From: Gemmatimonadota bacterium
GTDB taxonomy: Bacteria; Gemmatimonadota; Gemmatimonadetes; Palauibacterales; Palauibacteraceae
DNA length: 51,501 nt
Reading direction: 5' to 3'
Assembly (NCBI GenBank): GCA_022826685.1
Contig: JAJDUL010000059.1
Location: 1-51,501, forward strand
The notes under the pieces are model-generated. The model worked only from the letters and a program-made list of their open reading frames with translations, had not been told where the DNA came from and ran no database searches. Below, piece by piece: positions 26,189 through 34,895 of the stretch. The translations under genes were made by a program, and so were the position numbers. Position 1 is the stretch's first letter, and every line of letters begins with the position of its first letter.

Positions 26189-28837
26189 ATGGCCGCGGCG
26201 ACCAGGGGCCCCGAGGCGTACCCGCCGCTCATCCGGCAGTATCTCGACATCAAGTCGCGCCACCCCGATTCGCTCCTCTTCTTCCGGGTCGGCGACTTCT
26301 ACGAGATGTTCTTCGAGGACGCGGAGGAGGGGAGCGGTCTGCTGGGACTCACTCTCACCGCGCGGAACAACGGCGGAAAGCGGGACATTCCCCTCGCGGG
26401 CGTCCCCGTGAAGGCCGTGGACGAGTACGTCGCCCGCCTGCTCGAAATGGGCCGCCGCGTGGCGATCTGCGAGCAGCTCGAGGACCCGGCGGAGGCCCGG
26501 GGGATCGTGCAGCGGGACGTCGTCGAGATCATCACTCCGGGCACGGTCCTCGAGGACAAGCTCCTCGCGGCGCGCCGCAACAACTACGTCGTCGCGATCG
26601 CCGGAGACGCCCCGTTCGGGCTCGCCACCGTCGACCTCTCGACCGGCGAGTTCGAGCTTCGCGAGGTCGCCGCCGCGGATCTCAACGACGAACTGGGGCG
26701 ACTCGAGCCCGCCGAGATCGTGATCCCCGAGGAGACGGAGGCGCCGGCCGGACCCTGGCACGTGACCGCGCGGCCCGCGTGGCGCTTCGACGCTTCGCTC
26801 GGAGACGAGCGGCTCCGGGAGCGGTTCGGGGTCGCCTCCTCCAGCGGCTTCGGCCTCGACTCCGCGCGCGACCCCCTCCTCCTCGCGGCGAGCGGCGCCC
26901 TCCTCGGCTACCTGGACGAGGTGCGGCCGACCGGCCTCGACCACCTGCGGCCACCGCGCGTGGATCGGGCCGGACGCGTGATGTACCTCGACGAGATGAC
27001 CCGGCGGAACCTCGAACTCGTGGAACCTCTGCGCCCCGGCGAGGGCGCGTCGCTTCTCGCCCTCATCGACCGCACGCGGACGCCGATGGGGGCTCGACTG
27101 CTGCGCCGGCGCCTGCTGCGCCCGCTCGTCCTCCCGGACGAGATCGCAGCCCGTCTCGACGCCGTGCAGGAACTCGTCGAGCGGGCGGAGGAGCGGGAGC
27201 GCATCCGAAGCGCGCTCCGCCCGATCCGTGACCTGGAGCGCCTCGCCGCCCGCGTCTCCGCCGGTCGGGCGGCGCCCCGCGAACTCCTCGGCCTCGGCCT
27301 CTCGCTCGGCGCGCTGCCGGGGCTGGCGGCCGCCCTCGAGCCGCTGGAGGCCGGCCGTCTCGCCGAGCTTCGCTCGGGCTTCGATCCGCTCCCGGACATG
27401 GCGTCCCGCATCGATGAAGCCATCGACCCCGAGGCCCCCCACGCCCTCAAGGACGGGAGCGTGATCCGAAGCGGCTTCTCCGCCGACCTCGACGAACTGC
27501 GCGGCATGCGCGGCAGCGCCGTCGACTTCATCGCCGGCATGCAGGTGAGGGAGCGCGAGCGCACCGGCATCGACACGCTCAAGATCGGGTTCAACAAGGT
27601 CTTCGGGTACTATCTCGAGGTCACCCGCGCGAAGCTCGACCGCGTTCCGGAGGAGTGGACCCGCAGGCAGACGCTCACCAACGCCGAGAGATATCTCACT
27701 CCGGAACTCAAGGAATGGGAAGCGAAGGTCCTCGGTGCCGAAGATGAGATCGCGAAGCTCGAAGCGCGTCTCTTCCACTCGGTGCGGGATGCCGTCGCGG
27801 CCGAGGTCGGGCGGATCCAGGCGACCGCCGCCCACGTCGCCGAGATCGATTTCCTCGTCTGCCTCGCCGAGGTCGCCGCCGCCGAGAACTACGTGCGCCC
27901 GCGGCTCAGCGACGACATCGTCTTCGACATCGAAGAGGGCCGGCACCCCGTCGTCGAGACCGCGGTCGCGAGAGACACCTTCATCCCGAACGACATGCGG
28001 CTGGACGACGAGCGCCGGACCCTGATCGTCACCGGCCCGAACATGGCGGGGAAGTCCACCGTGCTGCGCCAGGCGGGGCTCATCGCGCTCATGGCGCACA
28101 TCGGTTCCTTCGTCCCGGCTCGTCGGGCCCACATCGGGGTATGCGACCGCGTGTTCACGCGCGTGGGCGCCAGCGACAACCTCGCGGCGGGGCAAAGCAC
28201 CTTCATGGTGGAGATGACGGAAACCGCGACCATCCTGCACGGCGCCACCGAGCGCTCGCTCGTCCTCCTCGACGAGATCGGGCGGGGCACGTCCACGTAC
28301 GACGGTCTCTCGATCGCGTGGGCGGTGACGGAGCGACTGCACGAACTCGGAGCGCGCACGGTGTTCGCCACCCACTACCACGAACTCGTCGGCCTTGCGG
28401 AGTCGCTGCCGCGCGCGGCCGCCTTCAACGTCGCCGTGCGGGAGACCGGCCAGGACATCGTCTTCCTCTACCGGCTGCAGCCGGGGGGCTCGGACCGTTC
28501 CTACGGCGTGCACGTCGCCCGGCTCGCCGGGCTCCCCCCCGACGTCGTGGGGCGCGCCGCCCGCATCCTGCACGTGCTCGAGAGCGGGCCGTGGGGCGCC
28601 GGCGGCCGCGGAGCCGCGCTCGCCGAAGCGGGGATGGGGCAACTCTCCCTCTTCGAGGCCCCCGCCCCCGGCCCGGAGGGCGGCCCGGCGCCGTCCGCGC
28701 CCGATCACGCCGAGAGCGCGGACCTCACCGCCGCGCGCGAGGTGCTCGAGAAGCTGGCCGGGATCGACCTCGATGGGATGACGCCGCTCGAGGCGCTGAA
28801 CACGCTCGCCGAATGGAAGGCGTTCGGCGATGCATGA
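26189..28837 (+). CDS. mutS: DNA mismatch repair ATPase MutS
   Basis: 882 residues. The mismatch-reading Phe-x-Glu is in FRVGDFYEMFFEDA near the N-terminus; connector, lever and clamp domains follow. The ABC ATPase is in the C-terminal third: Walker A GPNMAGKST (K622) and Walker B LVLLDEIGRGTSTYDG, with the signature NLAAGQSTFMVEM. The C-terminal tail ends PLEALNTLAEWK, the usual dimerisation element. The ATG at 26189 lies seven bases after the SPOR gene stop and directly precedes the conserved PPLIRQYLDIKSRHPDSLLF. No mutL is seen nearby. Its last eight bases overlap the next gene. Confidence 0.97.
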   Translation: MAAATRGPEAYPPLIRQYLDIKSRHPDSLLFFRVGDFYEMFFEDAEEGSGLLGLTLTARNNGGKRDIPLAGVPVKAVDEYVARLLEMGRRVAICEQLEDPAEARGIVQRDVVEIITPGTVLEDKLLAARRNNYVVAIAGDAPFGLATVDLSTGEFELREVAAADLNDELGRLEPAEIVIPEETEAPAGPWHVTARPAWRFDASLGDERLRERFGVASSSGFGLDSARDPLLLAASGALLGYLDEVRPTGLDHLRPPRVDRAGRVMYLDEMTRRNLELVEPLRPGEGASLLALIDRTRTPMGARLLRRRLLRPLVLPDEIAARLDAVQELVERAEERERIRSALRPIRDLERLAARVSAGRAAPRELLGLGLSLGALPGLAAALEPLEAGRLAELRSGFDPLPDMASRIDEAIDPEAPHALKDGSVIRSGFSADLDELRGMRGSAVDFIAGMQVRERERTGIDTLKIGFNKVFGYYLEVTRAKLDRVPEEWTRRQTLTNAERYLTPELKEWEAKVLGAEDEIAKLEARLFHSVRDAVAAEVGRIQATAAHVAEIDFLVCLAEVAAAENYVRPRLSDDIVFDIEEGRHPVVETAVARDTFIPNDMRLDDERRTLIVTGPNMAGKSTVLRQAGLIALMAHIGSFVPARRAHIGVCDRVFTRVGASDNLAAGQSTFMVEMTETATILHGATERSLVLLDEIGRGTSTYDGLSIAWAVTERLHELGARTVFATHYHELVGLAESLPRAAAFNVAVRETGQDIVFLYRLQPGGSDRSYGVHVARLAGLPPDVVGRAARILHVLESGPWGAGGRGAALAEAGMGQLSLFEAPAPGPEGGPAPSAPDHAESADLTAAREVLEKLAGIDLDGMTPLEALNTLAEWKAFGDA

Positions 28838-29264
28838 CAGGCTCCTGCCACGGGCCGCAGGGTCCGGCGTCTTCGCGGCGCTCGCCGCCCTCGCGGGGGC
28901 CGCGTCCACCGGGTGCGCGGACGAGCCCGGCTCCGAGGTCGGCGCGCTGCGCGTCGACCAGCTTCGGGAGGGCGGCCTCGTGTGGCCCGTGCTCGAGTCC
29001 CCGCCGTCCTCCGCGTTTCCCTATCCGGAGCAGGCCCTGGAGGAGGGTGCGGGCGGAGAACTCCTCCTCCGCATTCGGATCTCCGATGCCGGACGCGTCG
29101 ATTCCGTCGCGATCGTGACCTCGTCGGGACATGCCGTCCTCGACTCGGCCGCGGTGGAAGGCGCCCGCCTCCTCCGGTATCGGCCGGCGCAGCACGGCGG
29201 CGTCCCCACCGCCATCTGGGCGCAACTCCCCATCCGCTACCCGGCGCCGGCGTCCGGTGGCTGA
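28830..29264 (+). CDS. Lipoprotein with a TonB C-terminal-like domain
   Basis: 144 residues. The signal sequence ends in STGC (Cys29), a likely lipidation site. Residues about 60-138 match the TonB C-terminal domain family (FPYPEQALEEGAGGELLLRIRISDAGRVDSVAIVTSSGHAVLDSAAVEGARLL in outline, seen as its separate strands, and a final YRPAQHGGVP turn). With no transmembrane anchor or Pro-rich span it is not a full TonB; free-standing copies of this domain are common but of unknown role. It overlaps mutS and ddl by eight bases each. Confidence 0.82.
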   Translation: MHDRLLPRAAGSGVFAALAALAGAASTGCADEPGSEVGALRVDQLREGGLVWPVLESPPSSAFPYPEQALEEGAGGELLLRIRISDAGRVDSVAIVTSSGHAVLDSAAVEGARLLRYRPAQHGGVPTAIWAQLPIRYPAPASGG

Positions 29265-30504
29265 CTCCCGCGTGCGCGTCGGCGTCCTCTTCGGCGGCGA
29301 GTCGCCGGAGCACGAAGTATCGCTCCGCTCGGCGAAGAACGTCATCGAGGCGATCGACCGCGAGCGCTACGACATCGTGCTCATCGGCATCGACCGCCGC
29401 GGCCGCTGGCATCTCGCCGACGAATCGAGCTTCCTGCGGCACGCCTCGGACCCGCGGCGCATCCGCCTCCCCCACGCGCCGGTCCGGCTCGCCCTGACCC
29501 CCGGCCGGCGCCCACGGATCGTCCCCGTCGTCCCGCAAAGCCGCGAGGGTTCCGGCGAGTCCGAGGATTCTGGCGAGGAGCGCCGGACGCCGGCCGAGGT
29601 GCCGGAACTCGACGTCATCTTTCCCGTCCTCCACGGTCCCTTCGGCGAGGACGGCACCGTTCAGGGGCTCCTGCGGCTCGCGCACCTCCCGTTCGTCGGG
29701 CCCGGGATCCTCGGCTCGGCCGTCTGCATGGACAAGGACGTGGCCAAGCGGCTGCTGCGCGACGCGGGCATCCCCGTCGCGCCCTTCATCACGGTCCTGT
29801 CCCGGGCCGAAGCCCCCTCGTGGGACGAGGCCGTGGCCGCGCTCGACGTCCCGATCTTCGTCAAGCCGGCGAACATGGGGTCATCCGTCGGCGTGTCGAA
29901 GGCCGGGACGGACGCCGAATACCAGCGGGCGCTCGACGAGGCCTTTTCCTTCGACACGAAGGTGCTCCTCGAACGGACGATCCGGGGCCGCGAGATCGAG
30001 ATCTCCGTCCTCGGCAACGAGACCCCCGAAGCCTCGATCCCCGGGGAGATCGCCCCCACGCACGCGTTCTACTCCTACGAGGCCAAGTACCTCGATCACG
30101 ATGGCGCGGACCTTCTCATTCCGGCGGACCTCGATGCCGAGACCACGGCCCGGGCCCGCGAGATCGCCGTCCGCGCCTTCCGCGCGCTGTGCTGCGAGGG
30201 GATGGCGCGCGTCGACCTCTTCCTCGCGACGGAGCCTTGCGGCCCGCTCCCGTCCGGTTCACTGGTGATAAACGAGATCAACACCCTCCCGGGCTTCACC
30301 CGGATCAGCATGTACCCCAAGCTCTGGGATGCGAGCGGCGTGTCCTACCCGGAACTCATCGACCGTCTCATCCGGCTCGCGATCGAGCGCGCGGAGCGTG
30401 ACGAGCGGCTCGCCTCGGCGATCGACCTCCAGGGCGGCGGCGGGACGGACGGCGGCGGGACGGACGGCGGCGAGGCGAACCAGAGCGAGGCAGCTTCGCG
30501 ATGA
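29257..30504 (+). CDS. ddl: D-alanine--D-alanine ligase
   Basis: 415 residues from GTG 29257 (GTG 29272 is an alternative; both precede the conserved VGVLFGGESPEHEVS). It joins two D-alanines with ATP for peptidoglycan precursors. ATP-grasp landmarks: VIFPVLHGPFGEDGTVQGLL, FVKPANMGSSVGV, the Mg-binding EINTLPGFT and ISMYPKLW. It is longer than typical because of an acidic loop (about 85-110, SGESEDSGEERRT) and a Gly/Asp repeat tail (GGGGTDGGGTDGGE) encoded by two exact 15-base repeats. The stop overlaps the rhomboid start (ATGA). Confidence 0.95.
   Translation: MADSRVRVGVLFGGESPEHEVSLRSAKNVIEAIDRERYDIVLIGIDRRGRWHLADESSFLRHASDPRRIRLPHAPVRLALTPGRRPRIVPVVPQSREGSGESEDSGEERRTPAEVPELDVIFPVLHGPFGEDGTVQGLLRLAHLPFVGPGILGSAVCMDKDVAKRLLRDAGIPVAPFITVLSRAEAPSWDEAVAALDVPIFVKPANMGSSVGVSKAGTDAEYQRALDEAFSFDTKVLLERTIRGREIEISVLGNETPEASIPGEIAPTHAFYSYEAKYLDHDGADLLIPADLDAETTARAREIAVRAFRALCCEGMARVDLFLATEPCGPLPSGSLVINEINTLPGFTRISMYPKLWDASGVSYPELIDRLIRLAIERAERDERLASAIDLQGGGGTDGGGTDGGEANQSEAASR
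30436..30474 (+). repeat. 15-base tandem repeat in the 3' end of ddl
   Basis: GGCGGCGGGACGGAC occurs twice head to tail (30436-30450, 30451-30465), followed by a partial third unit GGCGGCGAG. It encodes the Gly/Thr/Asp tail of Ddl, outside the enzyme fold, and looks like replication-slippage growth. Confidence 0.8.
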
Positions 30505-31406
30505 TGAGACAGCCCAGGTTCCGGGGCGGCGGTGGCGGCTTCGGCGGCGGCGGGTTCGGTGGCGGCCGCTCCGGCGGCGTCCGCTTCGGCCACGGCTTTC
30601 CGATGAGCCACTGGGTGCTGCGGCTCATGATCGCGAACTTCGCGGTCTTCCTCCTCATGGCGGTGCGGCTGGTGCCCGCCGGGGCGATCGAATGGCTCGG
30701 CTTCGCCGTGCCCGGCTTCCTCACGCGCCCGTGGACCGTCGTCACCTACATGTTCGTGCACGGCGGCTTCATGCACCTGTTCATGAACATGCTCGCCCTC
30801 TTCTTCTTCGGTCCGCCGCTCGAACAGAAGTGGGGCAGCCGTTTCTTCCTCCGCTTCTACCTCGTGACCGGGCTCGGGGCGGCCGCATTCTCCGTGCTCC
30901 TCTACTCGCTCACGGGGCCGACGCTGATGGTGGGCGCCTCCGGGGCGATCTTCGGTCTCCTCGTGGCCTTCGCCCTCAACTGGCCGGACTCGAAGATCTT
31001 CCTCTACTTCGTCTTTCCCGTGCCGGCGAAGTGGTTCGTCGCCGGGCTCGGCGCCCTCACCCTCCTCTCGACCGTACAGGGGTCGACCGACGGCGTGGCG
31101 CACTGGGCCCACCTCGGCGGACTCGTGACCGGGTTCGTCTATCTCCGATACGGAGAACGCATCGGCCGCTTCGCGCACAGGGCCCTTTACAAGGAGCGGT
31201 CGGCGCCCAAGCGCCCGCCGCCGCCCCCGCCTCGCCGCCGGCGCCGGGTGGACGGGGATTCCCTCGACGAAGTGGACCGGATCCTCGACAAGATCCGCGC
31301 GGACGGCATGGACTCCCTCTCGGCGCGCGAGCGCGCCTTCCTCGACGAAGTGAGTCGCCAGTACCAGCAGACCAAGGGGACGGAGAAGAAGACCCGCACA
31401 CACTAG
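30501..31406 (+). CDS. Rhomboid-family intramembrane serine protease
   Basis: 301 residues with about six transmembrane helices between residues 37 and 215. The catalytic dyad is visible: S147 in VGASGAIFG and H204 in AHLGGL; the loop motif HGGFMHLFMNM carries the conserved His and Asn of the oxyanion region. An unusual Gly-rich head (about residues 9-26) precedes helix 1. After the membrane part is a basic Pro/Arg linker and a helical tail (SLDEVDRILDKIRADGMDSL and ARERAFLDEVSRQY) found on many bacterial rhomboids. Substrates are unknown. Confidence 0.94.
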   Translation: MMRQPRFRGGGGGFGGGGFGGGRSGGVRFGHGFPMSHWVLRLMIANFAVFLLMAVRLVPAGAIEWLGFAVPGFLTRPWTVVTYMFVHGGFMHLFMNMLALFFFGPPLEQKWGSRFFLRFYLVTGLGAAAFSVLLYSLTGPTLMVGASGAIFGLLVAFALNWPDSKIFLYFVFPVPAKWFVAGLGALTLLSTVQGSTDGVAHWAHLGGLVTGFVYLRYGERIGRFAHRALYKERSAPKRPPPPPPRRRRRVDGDSLDEVDRILDKIRADGMDSLSARERAFLDEVSRQYQQTKGTEKKTRTH

Positions 31407-31416
31407 CCCGCCCGGC

Positions 31417-31445
31417 TGGAGTTTTTCGCCGCCGGTTTCTACAAT
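31417..31445 (+). promoter_or_regulatory. Candidate promoter for the EF-G-like gene
   Basis: TACAAT (31440-31445) is the best -10 hexamer seen in the window, 17 bases after a weak -35 (TGGAGT). It would start transcription near 31452, leaving a leader of about 100 bases with several GC-rich inverted stretches before a strong AGGAGG at 31545-31550. This 149-base gap is one of the few real breaks between genes. Confidence 0.45.
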
Positions 31446-31555
31446 GTCCGCCCCGCGCGAGCCCCCGGCCGGGAGCGTCGCGCATGGAACGGCCCGTGGC
31501 CGGAGCAAGCGCCTGTCGCGGGTCGCCGGCCCCGGTTCCATCCCAGGAGGAGTAC

Positions 31556-33643
31556 ATGGCGCCTGCCGCCTCGGAATATCAAACGCGCAACCTTCGCAAC
31601 GTCGTCCTGTTCGGGCACGGAGGGGCCGGGAAGACGACGCTCGTGGACGCGATGTGCTACATCGCCGGCGGAGCCACGCGGAAGGGCGATGTCCAGAAGG
31701 GGAACGCGCTCACCGACTTCACGCCGGAAGAGACCGGCCACAAGATCTCGATCAACCTCGCCGTCGCCCACGCCGTCCGGAACGACGTGCGGATCAACCT
31801 CATCGACACTCCCGGTTACCTCGATTTCCTGGGCGAAGTCGTGGCGGGGATCCGCGTGGCGGACGCCGGCATCTGCGTCATCGATGCGATCTCCGGCGTC
31901 GAGGTGGGGACGGAAAAGACCTGGGCCGCCGCGGACGCCGCGAGCCTGCCGCGGGCCGTCTTCGTCTCGATGATGGACCGTGACAACGCGGACTTCCGCA
32001 ACACGCTCGGCCAGATCCGCGACGAACTCAGCGCCGCCGCGATGCCGGTCCACGTTCCGATCGGGGCGGGCGCCGACTTCAGCGGCTTCGTCGACCTCCT
32101 CACGATGAAGGCCCACACCTTCAAGGGCGGGGACAAGGGGGCGGCCGGCGTGGCCGACGCGCCCGAGGACGTCGCGTCGGAGGTGGAGGACCTCAGGGAG
32201 GAACTCATCGAGGCGATCGTGTCGGGGGACGACGACCTGCTCGAAGCCTATTTCGAGGGAGAGGAACTCGATCCCGGCCGGCTCGGCGAGGTGTTCGCGG
32301 AAGCGATCCGTTCCGGCGACATCGTCCCCGTGTTCTGCGGCTCATGCCAGACGAGCGCGGGAGTGCCGGCGCTCATGGACCGCATCGTGGAACTCTTCCC
32401 CTCGCCCGACCGCGCCGCGTCCCAGAGCGCGAGCGACGGAAACGGCGAAGTGTCGCTGGAGCCGGGAGCCGGCTCGCCCACCGCGGCGCTCGTCTTCAAG
32501 ACGACATCGGAGCCCCATGTCGGCGACCTGAGCTATTTCCGCGTCTTCTCCGGCCGGATCACGAACGGCGTCACGCTCGCGAACCCCGACCGTTCCGCGA
32601 GCGAGCGCATCGCGCATCTCGCGATTCCGCACGGGGCGCGCCGCATCGACGTCGACGCGCTGAACCCCGGCGACATCGGGGTCGTGACGAAGCTCAAGGA
32701 CACGCACACCGGGGACACGCTCTGCGACAGCGGGAGCCAGCTCTCGTTCGGCGGGATCGAATGGCCCCAGCCGGACCTCTCCCTCGCCGTCACCGCCCGC
32801 ACGCGGGCCGACGAGGACAAGATCGGCAGCGGCCTCGCGAAGCTGCACGAGGAGGATCCGACCTTCTCCTCCGGCTACGATCCCGAGCGGGGACAGACGA
32901 TCATCCGAGGGTTCGGGGAGATCCACCTCAACATCTCGCTGGAGAAGATGGCCCGGAAGTACGGGGTCAACGTGGACACGCACCAGCCAAACATCGCCTA
33001 CCGCGAGACGATCACGAAGACGGCGGAAGGGCAGGGGCGCCACAAGAAGCAGTCGGGCGGGCGCGGGCAGTTCGGCGACTGCCACATCCGGCTCAGCCCG
33101 CTGCCGCGCGGGGAAGGGTACAAGTTCGTGGACTCGATCAAGGGCGGCGTGATCCCGACCAAGTTCGTCCCGGCCGTGGGGAAGGGGATCGGCGAGGCCT
33201 CGAACCGCGGGGTCCTCGCCGGCTATCCGCTCGTCGACTTCCAGGCCGAATGCTACGACGGCTCGCATCACTCCGTGGACAGCTCGGACATCGCCTTCCA
33301 GATCGCGGGATCGATCGCGTTCCAGAAGGTCGCGCGGGACGCGAACCCCGTGATCCTCGAGCCGATCATGGAGGTCGAGGTCGAGACGCCCGAGGAATAC
33401 ATGGGCGAGGTGATGGGGGACCTGAACCAGCGGCGCGGCCGCGTGCTCGGCATGGACTCGAAGGGGCGGCGGCAGGTCGTGAAGGCGCACGTCCCCCAGG
33501 CGGAACTCTACAAGTACTCCGCCGCGCTGCGCTCCCTGACGCACGGAAAGGCGACCCACACGCGCAGCCTGGCTGCGTACGAGCAGGTTCCTCCGCATGT
33601 TCAGGAGAAGGTGATCGCCGAGTCGCAGCGCGACGACGACTAG
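31556..33643 (+). CDS. EF-G-like translational GTPase (EF-G2-type paralogue)
   Basis: 695 residues, all five EF-G domains. G1 is GHGGAGKTT, G3 is DTPGY (His of the usual DTPGH replaced by Tyr), and the switch I region reads GHKISI instead of RGITI. The guanine-recognition motif, NKxD in canonical EF-G, is SMMD here (in FVSMMDRDNADF), losing both Asn and Lys. Domain IV and V look normal (KQSGGRGQFGDCHI, RGRVLGMDSKGRRQVVKA). PGY-type EF-G2 paralogues are known in other phyla; their role differs from bulk translocation. Strong Shine-Dalgarno AGGAGG five bases before the ATG. Probably not the only EF-G of the genome, since no str operon surrounds it. Confidence 0.9.
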   Translation: MAPAASEYQTRNLRNVVLFGHGGAGKTTLVDAMCYIAGGATRKGDVQKGNALTDFTPEETGHKISINLAVAHAVRNDVRINLIDTPGYLDFLGEVVAGIRVADAGICVIDAISGVEVGTEKTWAAADAASLPRAVFVSMMDRDNADFRNTLGQIRDELSAAAMPVHVPIGAGADFSGFVDLLTMKAHTFKGGDKGAAGVADAPEDVASEVEDLREELIEAIVSGDDDLLEAYFEGEELDPGRLGEVFAEAIRSGDIVPVFCGSCQTSAGVPALMDRIVELFPSPDRAASQSASDGNGEVSLEPGAGSPTAALVFKTTSEPHVGDLSYFRVFSGRITNGVTLANPDRSASERIAHLAIPHGARRIDVDALNPGDIGVVTKLKDTHTGDTLCDSGSQLSFGGIEWPQPDLSLAVTARTRADEDKIGSGLAKLHEEDPTFSSGYDPERGQTIIRGFGEIHLNISLEKMARKYGVNVDTHQPNIAYRETITKTAEGQGRHKKQSGGRGQFGDCHIRLSPLPRGEGYKFVDSIKGGVIPTKFVPAVGKGIGEASNRGVLAGYPLVDFQAECYDGSHHSVDSSDIAFQIAGSIAFQKVARDANPVILEPIMEVEVETPEEYMGEVMGDLNQRRGRVLGMDSKGRRQVVKAHVPQAELYKYSAALRSLTHGKATHTRSLAAYEQVPPHVQEKVIAESQRDDD

Positions 33644-33663
33644 AAACGAGCGGGCGGTAGCCG

Positions 33664-34416
33664 GTGGCGGGCCATTCGAAGTGGTCGAAGATCAAGCGCC
33701 AGAAGGCGGTGACCGACAAGGCGAAGGGGAAGCTCTTCTCCAAGCTCGGTCGCGAAATCGCCGTGGCGGCGCGGGAAGGCGGGGGAGATCCGGACTTCAA
33801 TCCGCGCCTGAGGACCGCGATCGACAACGCGAAGAGCCAGCGGATGCCGGCCGACAACATCGATCGCGCGGTGCGGCGCGGGACGGGGGACCTGCCGGGC
33901 GCGAGCTTCGAGGAGGTCACGCACGAGGGCTACGCGCCGGGCGGCGCCGCCCTCTACCTCGAGTGCCTGACGGACAACCCCCGGCGCACGCTGGCCGAAC
34001 TCCGGCACCTGCTCGACAAGCGGGGCGGCAACCTGGGCCAGAGCGGCTCCGTCGCGTGGATGTTCGAACGCAAGGGCCAGATCCTCGTGTCCGCCGAGGA
34101 GTGCGACGAGGACGCGGTACTCGACGCGGCGCTCGAGGCGGGGGCGGAGAACTTCGAGTCCGAGGACGGGATGTACGTCGTGACGACGACGGCGCCGGAC
34201 TTCCACGACGTACTCGGCACGATGCGCGACGCCGGCGTTCCGGTCGAGGAGGCGGAGCTCGCGATGGTGCCCAGCAACACGGTGAAACTGGAGGGGCGCG
34301 ACGCGGAGAAGGTGCTCGCCGTCCTGCACGCGCTCGACGAGCACGACGACGTGCTGAAGGTGAATACGAACGTGGATCTGGAGGAGGCGGAGGGGGCGGA
34401 CTGGGAAGCCCCCTGA
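33664..34416 (+). CDS. yebC: YebC/PmpR/TACO1-family protein
   Basis: 250 residues from GTG. The start is the family hallmark GHSKWSKIKRQKAVTDKAKG, then RTAIDNAKSQRMPADNIDRAV, YAPGGAALYLECLTDN and GGNLGQSGSVAWMF. YebC proteins were first described as transcription regulators; more recent work on the family links them to ribosomal translation of proline stretches and similar stalls. The first ~75 residues are the helical domain and the rest two ferredoxin-like domains. It directly precedes ruvC, an order found in many bacteria, and its stop lies in a CTGA junction with ruvC. Confidence 0.95.
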   Translation: MAGHSKWSKIKRQKAVTDKAKGKLFSKLGREIAVAAREGGGDPDFNPRLRTAIDNAKSQRMPADNIDRAVRRGTGDLPGASFEEVTHEGYAPGGAALYLECLTDNPRRTLAELRHLLDKRGGNLGQSGSVAWMFERKGQILVSAEECDEDAVLDAALEAGAENFESEDGMYVVTTTAPDFHDVLGTMRDAGVPVEEAELAMVPSNTVKLEGRDAEKVLAVLHALDEHDDVLKVNTNVDLEEAEGADWEAP

Positions 34417-34418
34417 AG

Positions 34419-34895
34419 GTGCTGGGCGTCGACCCGGGCACGCGGGCGACCGGCTACGGCTTCGTCGAAGGGCGCCGCCCGGGAGGGCCCGCGTATCGCC
34501 TCATCGAATGCGGCGTCGTGCGGCCGCGCGGGGAGGACCTCCCGCAGCGTCTCCGGGACATCCACACGGCGGCGCTCGAGCTCATCGACCGGCTGGAGCC
34601 GGCGTGCGTGGCGATCGAGAGCGCCTTTCACGGGCGGAACGCGCGCACCGCCCTCGTGCTCGGGCACGCGCGCGGCGTCCTCGTCCTCGCGGCCGCGCTC
34701 CGTGACCTCCCCGTCCACGAGTACGCGCCGCGCGAGATCAAGAAGCGGGTCGTCGGGACCGGCGCCGCGAGCAAGGAACAGGTCGGCTTCATGGTCAAGC
34801 ACCACCTGCGGCTCGGCGAGCCGCCGCGTCCGGCGGATGCGGCGGACGGGTGCGCGGTCGCGCTCTGCCACCTCCTCGGCGGACCGATCCGGTGA
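34419..34895 (+). CDS. ruvC: Holliday junction endonuclease RuvC
   Basis: 158 residues from GTG 34419; 160 if the CTG at 34413 is used. The CTG overlaps the yebC stop and would give MKVLGVDPGT, the normal RuvC N-terminus. Catalytic acids are present: Asp in GVDPGT, Glu in VAIESAF, and two Asp in PADAADGCAVAL near the end. RuvC cuts Holliday junctions as a dimer on the RuvAB-junction complex. Its stop overlaps ruvA (GTGA), so ruvC, ruvA and ruvB form one coupled unit. Confidence 0.95.
   Translation: MLGVDPGTRATGYGFVEGRRPGGPAYRLIECGVVRPRGEDLPQRLRDIHTAALELIDRLEPACVAIESAFHGRNARTALVLGHARGVLVLAAALRDLPVHEYAPREIKKRVVGTGAASKEQVGFMVKHHLRLGEPPRPADAADGCAVALCHLLGGPIR

Noticed and set aside
26162..28909. 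915-codon open frame on the minus strand opposite mutS
   Set aside because: Compositional shadow of a GC-rich gene; it has no recognisable domain and is rich in Arg, Gly and Ala, while the plus strand encodes complete MutS.
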